From Isoetes taiwanensis (taxonomy: Eukaryota > Streptophyta > Lycopodiopsida > Isoetales > Isoetaceae), in the NCBI GenBank assembly GCA_021234155.1, contig JAJEKV010000001.1, positions 26,337,189 through 26,401,188 of the forward strand: a stretch of DNA of 64,000 nt, written 5' to 3'. The position numbers and the translations under genes are program-made. The number at the start of each line of letters is the position of its first letter. Positions within the stretch are counted from its first letter, which is position 1. Shown piece after piece: positions 22,631 through 35,400 of the stretch. The notes beneath the pieces were generated by a model. That model was not told where the DNA came from, did not search any database, and worked only from the letters and a program-made list of their open reading frames with translations.

Positions 22631-23140
22631 TCACTCTTTAGCTGTCAAGTGTAACTCCTTAGGCGATATAAGTATACCATCATTATCTGCATAACACCAT
22701 TCCCCTGGCAAGATTCTTGATCCAGCAATATAAATGGGCACATCTCTCTCACCTTGGCCTCTTTTATTGCTTTTTAATGGATGACTACCTAGTGCTCTAG
22801 CACCAATGTTGCATGTATTTATTTCATCCACATCTCGGACACATCCATTAACCACAATTCCAACCCAACCGTTAGTGTTTGCTAATTGTGCCAAGTTGCC
22901 TCCTAAAAGGGCACATTGGTAGCTTGCTCCACCATCAACAAAAAGAACTCTGCCATCACCTTCTTCTTCAAGTGCTCGTCGGACAAGAACATTGTCTTCA
23001 AATACTTTAACAGTGCTAATTCGGCCATGGAAAGCATGCTTCTTCCCATATGCACGAAATATTGGATGGAGCACACGTATTTCGCCAGTAGAAATAGAAC
23101 CAGGATGCGTATCACAAAGATCTGCAGTTAATATAGCCAT
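22631..23140 (-). CDS. RraA-like protein / putative 4-hydroxy-4-methyl-2-oxoglutarate aldolase
   Basis: Plant members of this small family are annotated as class-II HMG/oxaloacetate aldolases, and the bacterial relative RraA inhibits RNase E. The single exon encodes 169 residues, the family's usual length, starting at ATG 23140. Visible signatures are T-V-K-V-F-E-D-N (43-50), G-R-V-L-F-V-D-G-G (63-71), the substrate loop L-L-G-G-N-L (78-83), and W-V-G-I-V-V-N-G-C-V-R-D (92-103). Arg102-Asp103 are the expected catalytic/metal-site pair. I-A-G-S-R-I and Y-A-D-N-D-G-I-L-I (150-158) close the fold. No targeting peptide is seen. The coding part is uninterrupted; an intron in the 5' UTR is possible but not provable here. 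In vivo activity in plants is not well established. Confidence 0.95.
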   Translation of the reverse strand: MAILTADLCDTHPGSISTGEIRVLHPIFRAYGKKHAFHGRISTVKVFEDNVLVRRALEEEGDGRVLFVDGGASYQCALLGGNLAQLANTNGWVGIVVNGCVRDVDEINTCNIGARALGSHPLKSNKRGQGERDVPIYIAGSRILPGEWCYADNDGILISPKELHLTAKE

Positions 23141-24009
23141 GTTGACCTCCTTGCAAACTGATTGCTACCTTCAAAATGTTTAAGCACCATCATGTTAACA
23201 AGCAGTAAACACACTTCATAACTTTGATAATGCTACACTAGATATTCATAAAAGCAAAGAACTAGTATTGTGCCCCTTTCAGGACAAATGCTGCAAACAC
23301 TATCTGATGAAGTCATAAAATACTTGCAGAGTCTTATAGTAGATAAACCTAGAAACAAGAGTATCTAGCCATAATTTGAATACTGGAAACGTTTATAATG
23401 TGTAGATTACATTACTTCAGAATTCATGACCATGGAATTATAAGCAAAAACGGGACTTACAGGAGATCGAAGAGAAGTCCGGGCGCACAAAATGAAGAAG
23501 CTACATATAAATAGGTAGTCAAATGAATCATTCCAGTTTTAGAATACTCCCCTGACCACAACTGACGGCCGACTCCGCTGCCAATTATAAATTTGAATGA
23601 ATATTCAATTTTATGGTCTTCAATCGAAAAATGATGGGGAGGACCATCTAGTATTCAAAATGCACCTTAATAGAATAGAATTGAATTAAATTGAATTAAG
23701 TTGAATGATTTTTACACGGCCTAAGCGACCCAATAGAGGAGTGCATCAAACATATTACTGTCTGGATTAACGCCCCGCCCCGAAGAGTTTTCGAAGGAAA
23801 AAACCGTAGCAGTAATAAGAATGCTGACAAACTATATAAATATACATCATGAAATATGTAAATGTTAAGTGAGTATCTAAGGACATAGTTGGGTCTGCAT
23901 ATCCATGACCTCTTGAAGGTATGATCCTAGCAACCGCACTGAAGTCGTGCTCAATATCATATAAAGTGGCTGGTCGGGTCTGACCAACGTAGCGTAGTGT
24001 ATTTAGATG
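23141..24009. other. Upstream region of RraA-like gene; nothing identified
   Basis: This would contain the promoter and 5' UTR of the minus-strand gene. It is AT-rich with no open frame of note and no repeat recognised. Confidence 0.4.
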
Positions 24010-25945
24010 TGTTCATATGCTGGACAGGTCTGAAGAGTGTGACATTTATCTTCAACAGCTCCTCTTGGCAGTACTGACAAAGCTTGTCTTGACGTGGTTC
24101 CCCAATTCATCTATCTTTCGGAGATGGTGTGCCCCTGTAGGAATCGAGGCAATGAGTTTGCACTTTTTCATGGGCAAATGGGTACACAAGTAGTGTTGGG
24201 GGCTCCATTCTAGTGTGGGATTTATGTGGTGCTGGTAGGCACTGCATGTCCTCCAGAGTGTAAGCTAGGAGGTCTACATCATCAACTATATGAGCTGTCT
24301 GGTGATCTGGTGCAAGTTGAGCTGCGTCACCCCCATTGTCAATGTCAGCAAGCCAGCTTTTCAACTGATCAACGTAAAGCCCAAATAGTGTTGGGGAGAG
24401 AGGGTATTCCTGGCAGACCTCGATGCTGCTATCGAATGGTTGACCTCTCGGCTGCAACCGACCTAAGCATGTCTCATATATCCTATATACTGCATTCTGC
24501 AAATTCATACGGACCCCTCCAGTTGTCGCAATCTTACCCCTAGTTTTTCTCGAGACACATTGTCAAAAGCCTTGGCAAAGTCAACGAAGCATCAATACAT
24601 GTCTTGTCATCAGTTCCTGTTGTCTTCAACCAAAGTCCGCAATGTGAAGATATGATCAACAGTTGAGTGATGCAGCCTGAATTCTAGCTGTATGAGCACT
24701 CGTACCTCTGCTGCTTCTGCCCATCCCATCAACTGCTGCTCCAGAATGCCAACTAGTAGTTTTGCAAACATTAAACTAATTGGCTGGACAGTGCGGATCA
24801 CCTGCCTTGTAGATGGAAACAACCCTACTAGTGGTCCACTATGGGGAAGAAACCCTCTTGTAACGCACTGTTGAACAAGGCAGATAGGATTAGTACTAAG
24901 GACAACCCTGCCCATTTGAGCAACTCTGCCTGCATACCGTCCGAGTCTTCTGCTTTCCCATTGGCAAGGCATTGTAAGCCCTGGACGATATTCTTCTTTG
25001 TGATTTTTAGTATTGGGCCTTCTTGTGGGGATATTGCTGTCCTTGCACCCTGAGGATCTTAGAGATGCTGCAATTATTGCCCCCACTGCTCGAAAGTGAT
25101 GTTCCCTACAAACTGTACTGGCTTTCTGAGCACTTTTTGTTAAAAAGTCCTCGGATGATGGTCCAGGAGGTAAAACATTTTCGTTTGATGCCTCCTGATG
25201 TACCTGGCTTTCTTATCCTTGAGGAAAGTGAGGTACTGTCTGGCCATATGTGGACGTAGGAAGGAATTTGTGATTTGGTGAAGCTATCATTTGAGTTCTT
25301 TATACTCCACTGGTTACATGGGAAGGTTGTGCTCTCTGAGATCCGTCGGAAGCAGCTTCTCTCAAAGCATCTCTTTGCAACAATCCCGAGTATGTCAATT
25401 AACTTGCCCTCTGTGCTCTAGCGTAGGGAACTGTAAAATTCTTGCTAAGTCATTTGTGAGCATCACGGGTGTAAGCCTCTGCATGTTCGTAATCTAATCG
25501 CAGCTGAGGCATGCGAGGAGCTGCCACACTAGGTGTTCGAACAGCTTGCCAATCCAGTTGCAGGTAGAATGGCGGATGGCTTGAGTTGGCCTCCTCATCA
25601 CTACTGTTTGTGCCCATCCAAAAGTGATTGGCCACATGCATATCCACATGCTTAGCCACTAACACATAGTGTACCACACTAGATCCGCCCCCCCTGATTC
25701 TCCTATTTGCGATTGCACTTGCAGAAGGACAATCACTGTGCCAGCCATGGCATATCACCAAGTCAAAGATACTGGAGAGCAAAAAGCAAGTGCTTGACCT
25801 GGTTGTCATCTGATGCCCATGGCCAAGCCACTTCTATAGGGTGCAGCTGTAACACATCGTCAGGGAAGGATCCAAAATTCATGGTTTGTTCCACCCACAT
25901 GCGTGCATTGAAGTCTCCAAGGAGTATGGCAATGACCAATTACAT
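24010..25945 (-). mobile_element. Degenerate LINE: endonuclease, reverse transcriptase, zinc knuckle
   Basis: Read on the minus strand, the order is as follows. An AP-endonuclease motif A-I-L-L-G-D-F-N-A-R lies at about 25930-25900. A following block contains F-D-L-V-I-C-H-G-W. Reverse transcriptase pieces include P-I-S-L, F-R-x-x-x-S-T-V-D-H-I-F-T-L-R-T-L-V-E-D (~24670-24620) and P-L-S-P-T-L-F-G-L-Y-V-D, then a decayed catalytic box V-D-D-V-D-L-L-A in place of Y-A-D-D. A C-terminal zinc knuckle (C-Q-Y-C, then H-T-L-Q-T-C in another frame) ends near 24010. Several stops and frame changes show it is dead. The target duplication and poly(A) were not found. Confidence 0.85.
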
Positions 25946-26624
25946 GTGATGTTATATGTCATCATATAGATCAATATAGGGGTCTAGCCTATCCACACCC
26001 GAGAGTGATCCATGTAGTTAGATCAAAAAGAAATTACACATTGCATGAAGTCAATTACATGTTCACATGCAAAGCCATAGGTGCCAACGTCCATTTTAGG
26101 GGTTGTGGGATACAATAATCACTTGAGGTTAAAATTACATTCTAATTAAATGTCAGAATATGATAGAAAATGAAAAAAGGGCTCATGAAATGCTTATAAA
26201 AGTGCCACCTGTAGAGAACATTAATGGCAACAATTAGTGCATGCCACCCCATGTGATGTCAATGCATGAGGCCGCACATTCACATGTGATGTATTATGTA
26301 GTCAATATCGACCTTTGGATAAAAGAGAGAAGGAAAATACTTAGCCCTTGAAGTTTTTGCAATTAGTGAAGGGCAACTAATGACACCATTTTTATGACAC
26401 GTGTCAAGGAAAAAAAAAGTAACACTTAAAAAAGTATCACATCTTAATCTGTGAATTATACAAACAAATGCATCATTTTACAAACTACTTCAAATGCCTG
26501 TAACTTGCATTGAATATATTAGAAACTAAACAGACTCGACTCGACTTATCAAGAGCTTTTAACAAATTCATGGTTTGGCATTACCATGTCGGAGTGGAAC
26601 ATTACGCCATCAAGTTCAAAAGAG
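25946..26624. other. Intergenic; nothing recognised
   Basis: AT-rich sequence, possibly the decayed 5' part of the neighbouring LINE. No motif was identified. Confidence 0.35.
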
Positions 26625-27110
26625 CCTTAGAGAATCTGAAAAGAATCTAACCAGTTATGAAGGAGTCTTGGGGATTGTATTGAGGAATCTGAGAGAATAT
26701 GGAGAATCTTCAAAGATCTTGAGGAATCTTCACAAAACATAGGAAAATCTAATGGAATCTTGCAGAATCTAATTAAATTCATGGAATCTAAGAAAATGTT
26801 AAGGACTTTGAACACTGGATAGAGCCACACACTAACTCGTCGAAAGGTTTCAAAAGAGTGATCCTATTGCAAAAGGAATTCAATAAATATTGATGATGTC
26901 TAAGAGAGTTTTAGAAAATCTAAGAGAATATTGATGGGGATCTTAGAGAATAGGGAGGACCTAAAGAATCTTCAGAGAATGTAGAAAATCTTTGAGATTC
27001 TTGGAGAATTTTGGTGGAATGTTGGAGAATTAACAAGGATCTTAAAGGGATTTTTAGATAACATTGAAAGAATCTTAGGGAATCTAGAGCAATCTAAAAA
27101 ATCTTCAGTG
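26625..27110. repeat. Cryptic short-period repeat rich in GAATCTT/AGAGAAT
   Basis: Words such as gaatctt, gaatcta, agagaat and aaaatct recur many times with a rough 10-14 base spacing, in one orientation. There is a ~100-base interruption near 26805-26900. No unit is exact, so this is an old, diverged micro- or minisatellite. Confidence 0.65.
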
Positions 27111-28587
27111 CAACTTGTGGCCAAAAAGCCATCAACACACGATACAAATGTTTGTTGAAATCTTGTGTGTTTAAGAATGTCTTTTACACTGTTACAAACA
27201 GATAGAATTCAAACCCAAGTGACTCGATAAAGAGAATTGTTCACAGCAGCCTTGTCCGTCGCAATAAATTTCTTGTACAACATTAAGAATTAACAGTTCC
27301 AATTTGTTTAAGTGGGCCCCTAAAATTCTTTGCCCTATTCCAATCAATTTTATGTTGCTAATAGGGTCCTAGTTTGTTTGCTGAAATATTCCTTACAAAG
27401 GGCACTCAAATATGCTTATTTGTAGAGGTTGGTAAGTTCCTTATGCAAAAGGATATCCACAACATTTTGTTGGTGTAAATACATAATTTTGATGGTAAAC
27501 ACCTCCATATATACTCACAAAGTAAGGTGGCTATGCCTATTTCAACATGCTTAGAAATTTAATTGGCCAGGCTTTTCCATCATTCCTTCAAGCTAGAGTT
27601 TGTGCGAGTCATTACATCTCAAACTGAGCTATAGGAATCAACAACACATCAAGGCAAAAAATTATGACTCAACCACTCTTACACCCTATTGATACCATTC
27701 TTACACTGCAGTAATGCAACTGTAGATTGGCACTCTTGGTCTTGGCCATGCACCCGTCCAGCTTAAAACATAGGAACTGCAGTGCACCCTCTACACCAAC
27801 ACTCATATTTGGATATGACATATAGAGTTTTTTTAAATCTTGGAACTATGTCGATGCTTGAGAAGACGAACACAACAAAATAAAAATAAGGAAACACACC
27901 CTAACTATCGGAGGGCAACCCTCCATGCAGAACACCTTGTTTATCAAATCTGTTATGTTAAATTCTTAATGTAATGGTTAGCATAAACTGCAAAAAAATT
28001 AATCATATAAAGGATAAATTGTTAAAAGTTAAATTTTAACATAACGATAGGTGTGAACTTAACCTTAATATACTTACACATTATTTTAATATCATTAAAG
28101 CCACATTCGACGTACTTAACATGCAACGCCACCACAATCACATGTTTAAAGATTGCAACGATCAACCACACAAAACCTACATATGAATGTCCAAGTCAAA
28201 CTCACCGCAAACATAAAACCTCTCATCTATAATATTCTATTTCGCCCATAAAATTTAATTATACTCGACCCATTAGATACATCCAAGACAAATTCTCAAC
28301 TATATATTAATTAATTTTGGATTTAAGCCAGATGAAAAGCCCAGCAAGACCCCACTTTTCCTAGTGAAATAATAAAGACCACTCCTTTTGAATCGCCAAA
28401 AAGGCGGGTCTAATATCTGAGATGGATTGCTTCCCAAACTCATATCTGAGCATCATCCAGCATGATGGCTTCGAGTGTATTTTCGAGATTTGCAGTCCCA
28501 CAATAATTTAGGTGTCTTAAATTAATTGAAGTAAACAAAACAAAGGAACATACACTTGAGCACAACCTTGTAGAACGTAAGAACCTC
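27111..28587. other. Intergenic downstream of ornithine aminotransferase
   Basis: AT-rich with no coding motif. A second copy of the hairpin-bearing motif ggagggcaaccctcc lies at 27910-27924 and resembles the one at 9859. The 3' UTR of the aminotransferase gene should lie in the last few hundred bases. Confidence 0.4.
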
Positions 28588-31256
28588 TTAGAGCTCAGTT
28601 TCAGGCATTCTATATTTGTAACGTCCACATCGATCACATGGCTCAGGAGGTGCTTTTGGAATTTGACCCTGGGTCACTGATCTTAGCTTCGGCACATCAG
28701 AGTCGAAAACATTCTTTAAGGCATCTGCTGCTTCTTGAAGATGCATTGATCTACACAAAATATATCAGCAATAAAATTATATCTCAAATGATGAATAGAA
28801 AACTAAGAAAAAAAAAACGTACTTTATTGTCAATGGAGGTGAAAATCTTATAATTGTCTCATGTGTAGGCTTAGCAAGAATTCCGCGGTCTTTCAAGAAC
28901 ATGCAAACATCATATGCTGAAACAGGACCCATGACTTCTGGACTGAGCTCAATTGCATTAAGCAAGCCCCGGCCTCTTACTTCCTTTATGAAGGACTCAC
29001 GACCAGATCTTATACCATTTAGATGCTCCCGGAACTCCTTTCCCAAGTGGGCTGCCCTGCAAGTATGTTCTTTCAGGATTAGATAAGGCTTGCCCCACAC
29101 CATGTAATCCCTGATATGAGGCAAGTTCGGATGGAGCAATAAAATGTGATTTGCAACAGATCCGAGAGTCTAATTAGTAACGAGTTGTAAAGATTTAAGT
29201 GAGCTTCACACCTATTTTTCATGAAAGAAGGCTTCTCTTAATTAATAAAAACGATCCAATATTGAAAATGCAGCAATATGAATCAGAGCAACCTGGGGAG
29301 AAAAGGCGCAGAGAAAATCGAACTCAATATTACCTCTGGGCAAGTTCCTCTTCTTTGACCACATTGAGAGCAGCAATACCTACAGCACTAGCCAAAGGGT
29401 TCCCTCCAAAAGTGCTGCAAGAGAATTTGCTCAGATAATAAGCTAAATTATTCCTATGCATTCAAAAAGACATAAACATATTCATGTTACATATTGCATT
29501 ATGTTATAAAGTGATGTATGCATAACCATGTTTCTTCGTGGGAACAGTACACTCTGTGCACCATCTTTTGCCCCCACACTCAATGAGTAGAATTGCAACA
29601 AACCTGCCATGTTCTCCAGGTCGAATACATAGCATGACATCTCTGTCAGCCAGCACTGCACTAACAGGTAACACACCTCCCCCTAGGGCTTTTCCCAATA
29701 TCTGAATGTTCCACATGAGCCAAGCATTGAGCAATAAAATTGGCAGAAAAAATGCAGAACATCAAGAATTAGTAACTTACCACAACGTCTGGCCGCACCT
29801 CCTCCCAATCACATGCCAAAAGCTTCCCAGTTCGTCCTATACCAGTTTGTATTTCATCAGCAATCATAAGGACATTATAAAGTGAACATAACCTACGAGC
29901 CTCTTTTAGATACTCCTCAGGGGGTACAATGACCTGCAAGTCAAATAATCAGCCACAGGAAGCGTGATTAACCAAAAGCTTTGTTTAATAAACCTAATCG
30001 CATGCACATACTCCAGCTTCTCCTTGAATAGGCTCAAAAAGAAAAGCAGCTATACGATCACCATGTTCTGCACAAATTCAACAAGTTAACGACAGACTAA
30101 AGAATACAGCTGCTCCAAAACCCTCAGACTAAACAGGAAAAATGCATCAAAATGCAATCACCTTTCAAGACTGATTCAAGAGCTGCAATATTTCCAAAGT
30201 CCACTTTCAGATGGCCTTGAAGCAGGGGACCAAATCCTCTAGTCGCCTCGTTGTCGCAGCTCATAGAGATAACTCCAATAGTACGTCCATGGAAACAACC
30301 ACAACAAGATACAATCACGGCCTGTTCCATTGCGATACAAAATATGTGAGAAAATAATCACCAACTATAATATCCTTATATACAATTAGCAGTACTGCAA
30401 ACCTGATCCTTTGGCACTCTCTTGTTTTCATAAGCCCATTTTCTTGCTAATTTTATTGCAGTTTCAACACCCTCAGCTCCTGTGTTCATTGGAAGTACCA
30501 TTTCATAGCCAAATGTATTTGACAGAAGTTGAGCAAAGATTGGAAATTTGTCATTGTAAAAAGCTCGTGAACTCAATGTCAAATCACGAGCCTGCTGTAT
30601 CAGTGCATTCACAATCTTCTCATGGCAATGCCCCTGCAAAAGAATGAATTATTAAAATACCTCAAATATTGAATATAACTTGCAAGGTCTGCATAAGAAT
30701 AGTCTTGCAAAATATGTGTTAAATCCAGCATAAAATGACTGATATCTTCCATCCATCATCCCATGAGAAAAAAGCTACAATCCTTTCTTTAGAAAGCCAG
30801 GTCAACTTCAATAACAAAATAAAATGAAGCATATACATCGAAGAAAAGACCTGATTGACAGCAGAATATGCTGAAAGAAAATCTAGGTACTTTCTGCCTT
30901 CTGGATCCCAGACATGGACATCCTTTGCCCGGGAAAATACAATGGGAAGAGGATGGTAACTGCAACATACGAAATCTTCATGATTGTATTTCTCGACAAA
31001 CAGGAGCAAGGAATGATGGGAAAATAAACAACAATCCAACCACCAACCAAATGCTACATTCATCTGAAAGAGCTTACATGCCGGTTGCCTCAAAACTAAT
31101 TGGGTTGGAAAGCAAAAAGAGGACATACTTGTGAGCTCCATATTTATGCTCCTGATCGATGAGAAGAGCTGATGAAGACGGCTTTGCTGATTCTTTGCCA
31201 GCAGCTACTGCAAATGTTCTTGTAGGCCAGAGGCGACGGAATAATGGGCGAGCCAT
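28588..31256 (-). CDS. OAT: Ornithine delta-aminotransferase, mitochondrial (10 exons)
   Basis: PLP enzyme that moves the delta-amino group of ornithine to 2-oxoglutarate, giving glutamate-5-semialdehyde (arginine breakdown / proline metabolism). Exons in transcript order: 31256-31129, 30959-30851, 30633-30403, 30321-30162, 30067-30012, 29933-29781, 29701-29604, 29414-29334, 29056-28823 and 28750-28588. Every intron is GT-AG and the phases close, giving 1413 coding bases or 470 residues, the family's usual size. The start ATG 31256 opens an Arg-rich, acid-free presequence ([13 protein letters not shown]) typical of mitochondrial import; an upstream frame starts only at TTG. Recognisable segments are [43 protein letters not shown] (Asp254, PLP N1), L-G-K-A-L-G-G-G (Lys283, Schiff base), T-F-G-G-N-P-L-A-S and the plant C-terminal C-D-R-C-G-R. 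No defect was seen. Confidence 0.96.
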
Positions 31257-32341
31257 ATAAGTGTAAGGAATTAGAAGCGCCTCATCAGTGAGGATGCATT
31301 GGGTATTCTTACAAGCAACCGGTTGTATGAGCGCATAGAAGATGGACAAGTGGAATATGCAACATTTTTGTTTATTCTTTCCGTTGTTGCATATCCTAAA
31401 TTAAATTCCAAAATAGTATGCTAACTCATCAATGGGTTGCCCTTTGGAAAACCATTGATGCGTCCACAACCACGTAAGCCATAAACTTCCCCGTTTTTTG
31501 TTTTGTATTTGGAATGCAATGGTGTGGAGTAAGATTTGGCTGGTGTAGAGTATGGGAAACCGTATATTTTAGGCGATTTGAGCAGCTTGTTGGCATTTAG
31601 ATGTCTAATTTGTAATTTCGAACTGGTTGCAAGCTTGTTGTTGCCATATGGTTGGCAAATTTTCATTGTGGCAGGTGCAGCGGAGCAGAGCGGGGGCAGC
31701 CATGGCTTCAAGGGCGCTGTTAAAGGGGGATCTCTACTGTAGGTCGTGCCTGCAGCGCCCAGCGGATCTGCCTCAGCGCCCAGCGGGGTCTGGAGCGGCA
31801 GCGTGGAGACGACTTGGGATTTGGGATTTGGAGCGGCAGCGATAGCCGGCTTTGGGGTTTCTTATCCGGATTTGGGGTTTGTTGTCAGCATGGCGGCACA
31901 GGGGAGGGGCAACCACACAGACAGAATTTGCAATCTGTTTGAGCAAGAAATCTGCTTCAAGATTCAAAGCCACAGAGGCCGGAATTGGGGTTTGAGCAAA
32001 AAATATTGGCCAAATCTTCAGATTTAAAGCCGCACAGGCCGGATTTTACAGTCCGTGGCCTTGAGCAAAAAATCTCACGAGATCTTCAGATGTCCAGGGG
32101 CCCAAGAGGGCGGATGGGTGTGCCATGGCAGGACGGCGATGCGTGTAGGATGGCAGGACAGCTTATACTATGCCGGGACATGCCATAGCTGTGGTTCCTT
32201 GAGCTATGGTTCCTTGAGCTAGGAGCTTGGTTTTTTTTTTTGTTTTGTCTGTACCATGGGTGTGGAAGTGACCTTAGAAGGTGGCGAGGAATTTTGTTGC
32301 CGAAGAGATGTTAGCCGTTGATGTAGTACGATGCTTTGGAT
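31257..32341. other. Upstream of ornithine aminotransferase; short degenerate repeats
   Basis: This contains the promoter region of the minus-strand gene. Between 31940 and 32100 a 55-70 bp motif starting 'gagca[ag]aaaat' and including 'cagaggccgga' or a variant recurs about three times. A 'cagcgcccagcgg' motif is duplicated near 31751-31782. The open frames here follow the repeats and are not convincing genes. Confidence 0.4.
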
Positions 32342-32468
32342 AATCCCATCGATCCGAGCCATCGGATCGACATTCTGGGAAGGGACGAGCGCCTATATTA
32401 GGCCATTTCTGTTTTGGCTCGGTTATCGGCGTCTTCTCACAGCAGCTCTCCTTATCCTCTCGTAGCTT
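32342..32468 (+). repeat. 127-bp exact direct repeat, copy 1
   Basis: By eye, 32342-32468 is identical to 39914-40040. It contains the inner palindrome cgatccg-agccat-cggatcg, a 'cctatattaggcc' TATA-like stretch, and ends 'ctctcgtagctt'. Identity stops sharply on both sides. The position at the left edge of the T-rich block suggests an element terminus. Confidence 0.9.
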
Positions 32469-35400
32469 TTTCCTCCGTATCTTACCTATATCACAGATCC
32501 CTCACTTTCTTCTAGCCTCATCTTTGCAGATCCCTCGTTTTCCTTCTCGCCTCATATTGCAGCTCTTATCATACACCATCACCCACTTATAGCAGGATCC
32601 AATTCCTATATTACAGTTTTTTGACTCATCCGCCTCCTCGATTTGGTGGTTTGCCAGGTATAGCTTATGAGGTATGGTTCTTTTTTCTTCATTCCAGGTA
32701 TAGCTTGCCAGGTATGCATGCCAATAGTCCTATAACTTCTGGGTGAGGTATGTTTCATGCAAATAGCTATGTTGCTTAGAGGAAGATCTGGTGAAATCCT
32801 GATTGTTTTTAGTCAAGTTGCATGGTATGATATGGATTTTACTTTCAATGCTATGTTACAAAATTTCCTTTCTGCTCACTGTTTTGTGCCTTTGGAGTGG
32901 CGAATTTTTGTCACAGAATCTACAGGAGGATCGGTTTTATACAGCGGATGCATGGATTGTTGAATTCCTTACATGTGACCTCTTAGAGGAGAATCGGTTG
33001 TACACAGGGGATGCATGCATTAGTGATGTGACCTCCCTCGCTTGTTCGCGAGGCCTAGAGTCCTCATAAACAGTCATCCTTCCAAGCCACAGAGTTACTT
33101 TAGAATTGTTAATAGAATTCTGCAGGAGCAAGCTTCGCCTAGCATTGGTATCTTGGTCCAGCGCATGCACGAGCGCCCGGACCTTCCTTTTTCTCTAAAG
33201 CCTTTTAGAAACGGCCGATCTCTGGTTACTGTCGGAGTTGGTTCATTGGTTTTGGTCGATGGCGGTCTTCCCAGCAACAGCAGTATGTTTGCAAGATTCC
33301 GGTATGTTTCTCATGCCTTTAGGGCCTCCAATCAAATTTCCCATCTAGCTACAGCGGAGCGGTGTCGAACCCTTCATGACGAATTTTGGAGATTGGATTG
33401 GTTCTTCCAGTCGCTAGCAATCCACCATGGCATCCATGCTCGTTCCAACGCCATTCCAGGGCTCCAGTTCCATGTTCCAACAGCCGAATCTTCTTTCTTT
33501 TTGCAATCCGGTATGCTAAGCTTACATCCATTGATTTATTGCCTCACAGTTATCTTTCTTGATCTCATTTCAGCGCATAGATTCTCCCATTTTCCAGCTG
33601 TGCCTTCCGCCAGCTCTGCGCTTCTATCTGAGCTCTTAGCCTATCTTGAACAGCCTCAGCTTAGGATCTTGTTGCTCGTTCTCTCTGTTCTTTTCCTTGC
33701 CTGTATCTGCCCTTTTCGATTCCTTTTCTGCTATCCCAGCCTCTGCTCGCCGTTGTTCCCTGGATCTACTCCTCCTTCACCGTGATTCGTTTCCATTTGG
33801 TCGAATTGGAGTTTTTTGGCTCCTCCTTGGAGCATGGGCGCTGTCTGCGGATCATTCACCCCTTGGCTGCAGGTTTCTGGTCGGGTTTTCCTCTTTCTAG
33901 GTGCTGTGCCGACAGAATTCGACGATCCAGGCTCTCCTATGGTATGTTTCGTTCATTTCCCACCGGTCTTCTGTTGTATGCTCGGCTGCTCCCCTTTGGG
34001 CTCGCTATTTTTGCTGGATTTTGGCTGCCGTTCGTTCTTGCATGCTTTTCTCCAGTTCGCTCTTGGCCTCCATTCCATCGGCTTGCATGTTCTTGTGACT
34101 TAGCCATTCGTTTCTTCCCTCTGTGCCTTCCTACTTGCTCTTTAAGTTTCCGGCTATGGAATAAGACCATTGTTTTGCTTTTTTCATGTTTATATCTTTT
34201 TCGATGTTGGATCTTAAATGGGTTTAGGCTCCTATATGTGCTTTCTTTTATAAAGGTTCATACTTATTATTGTTGTTTACCATGTATGGCGCACCTATAG
34301 GGGCCTTATGATGGGAAGTTATGGTTCTTAACTTCGGCTTATCTCTCTTTCCTTGTGTTGCTTTTTTACGATAGGTTGTTTTTGATGTTCTTATGTTGGC
34401 CATCATTTGAATTGCACTATATCAAACTATTTTGACATTATACTTACTATGGTTTGTTTTTTCTTTTGCGTGTTGTTGCTTGTGCCTTGGTTCGAGTAGC
34501 TCTCGTTGCCTATATTGTGTTTTCCCTTTGAAAGGTTGTTTTCGCACGTTGTTTTCCTTGTTTTAGGCATACGGCACATTATGGTGGTTTCTTTTCTTTT
34601 CGCGTTCTTGCCTATGTCGTGTTTCTGATTCCTAGCTAGCTTGGTGATTTATTGTTCATCATTGGCCAGGTTGCCTTTGTCTTTTTCATGTTTATACATC
34701 TTCCACACTACCATCGGGGTTTCTCCTCTTCATCTTATTGCTTTGGTGTTGGGTTATTTATCATTATTGACGACTTGGGGTTTGCATACAAGGGCTGCAT
34801 CCTTTGCATTATCTGCATTGACGTAGTTGGGTTTCTTCTCGTGTTTATGCATTATCCGCAATTGCATAGCTTGATCTGTTCTTACTTCTCTGATATTGAC
34901 TTCTCTCGGTCGGTTCGCCTTCTTTTTATTCGGGTGGATTTCTCACACTAGATTGCTGGTTCTTTCCGTTGTTCTTGTTGTCCTCTTAGTAGGGGCATGC
35001 CGGTACGCCTGCTTGGACTCCTCATCACGAGGGCTTGCCTTGTTTTTGTCAGGGCGTCCTCTTCCCCATCTCGTGGCTGGCATACCCTTCTTACCATTGT
35101 TTTTGTTCTCTAATGTATTTCTTTTTTTCCGGTTATTGAGCTGATGCCGTCTATCGCGAACATTTCCAACTCTTCTTCTGCGGCTTCGCTTTCTTCACCA
35201 CGGTTCGCTCGTGCTGCGGGTTCTCGTCATCAACATGAAGCTTTGTTTTTTGAGCCAGACCCTTTGGACACCGGTTCTCTTCTGCCTTTGCTGCCCCTCT
35301 TCTCTTCTCTCGCTGGTGCCGCCGCCCCTTTCGGGAGGAGTTTGCAAAAGTCTTCTATATGTCAGGGGTTCTTGCTTAAGGCCATTTCTCTCAACTCCGA

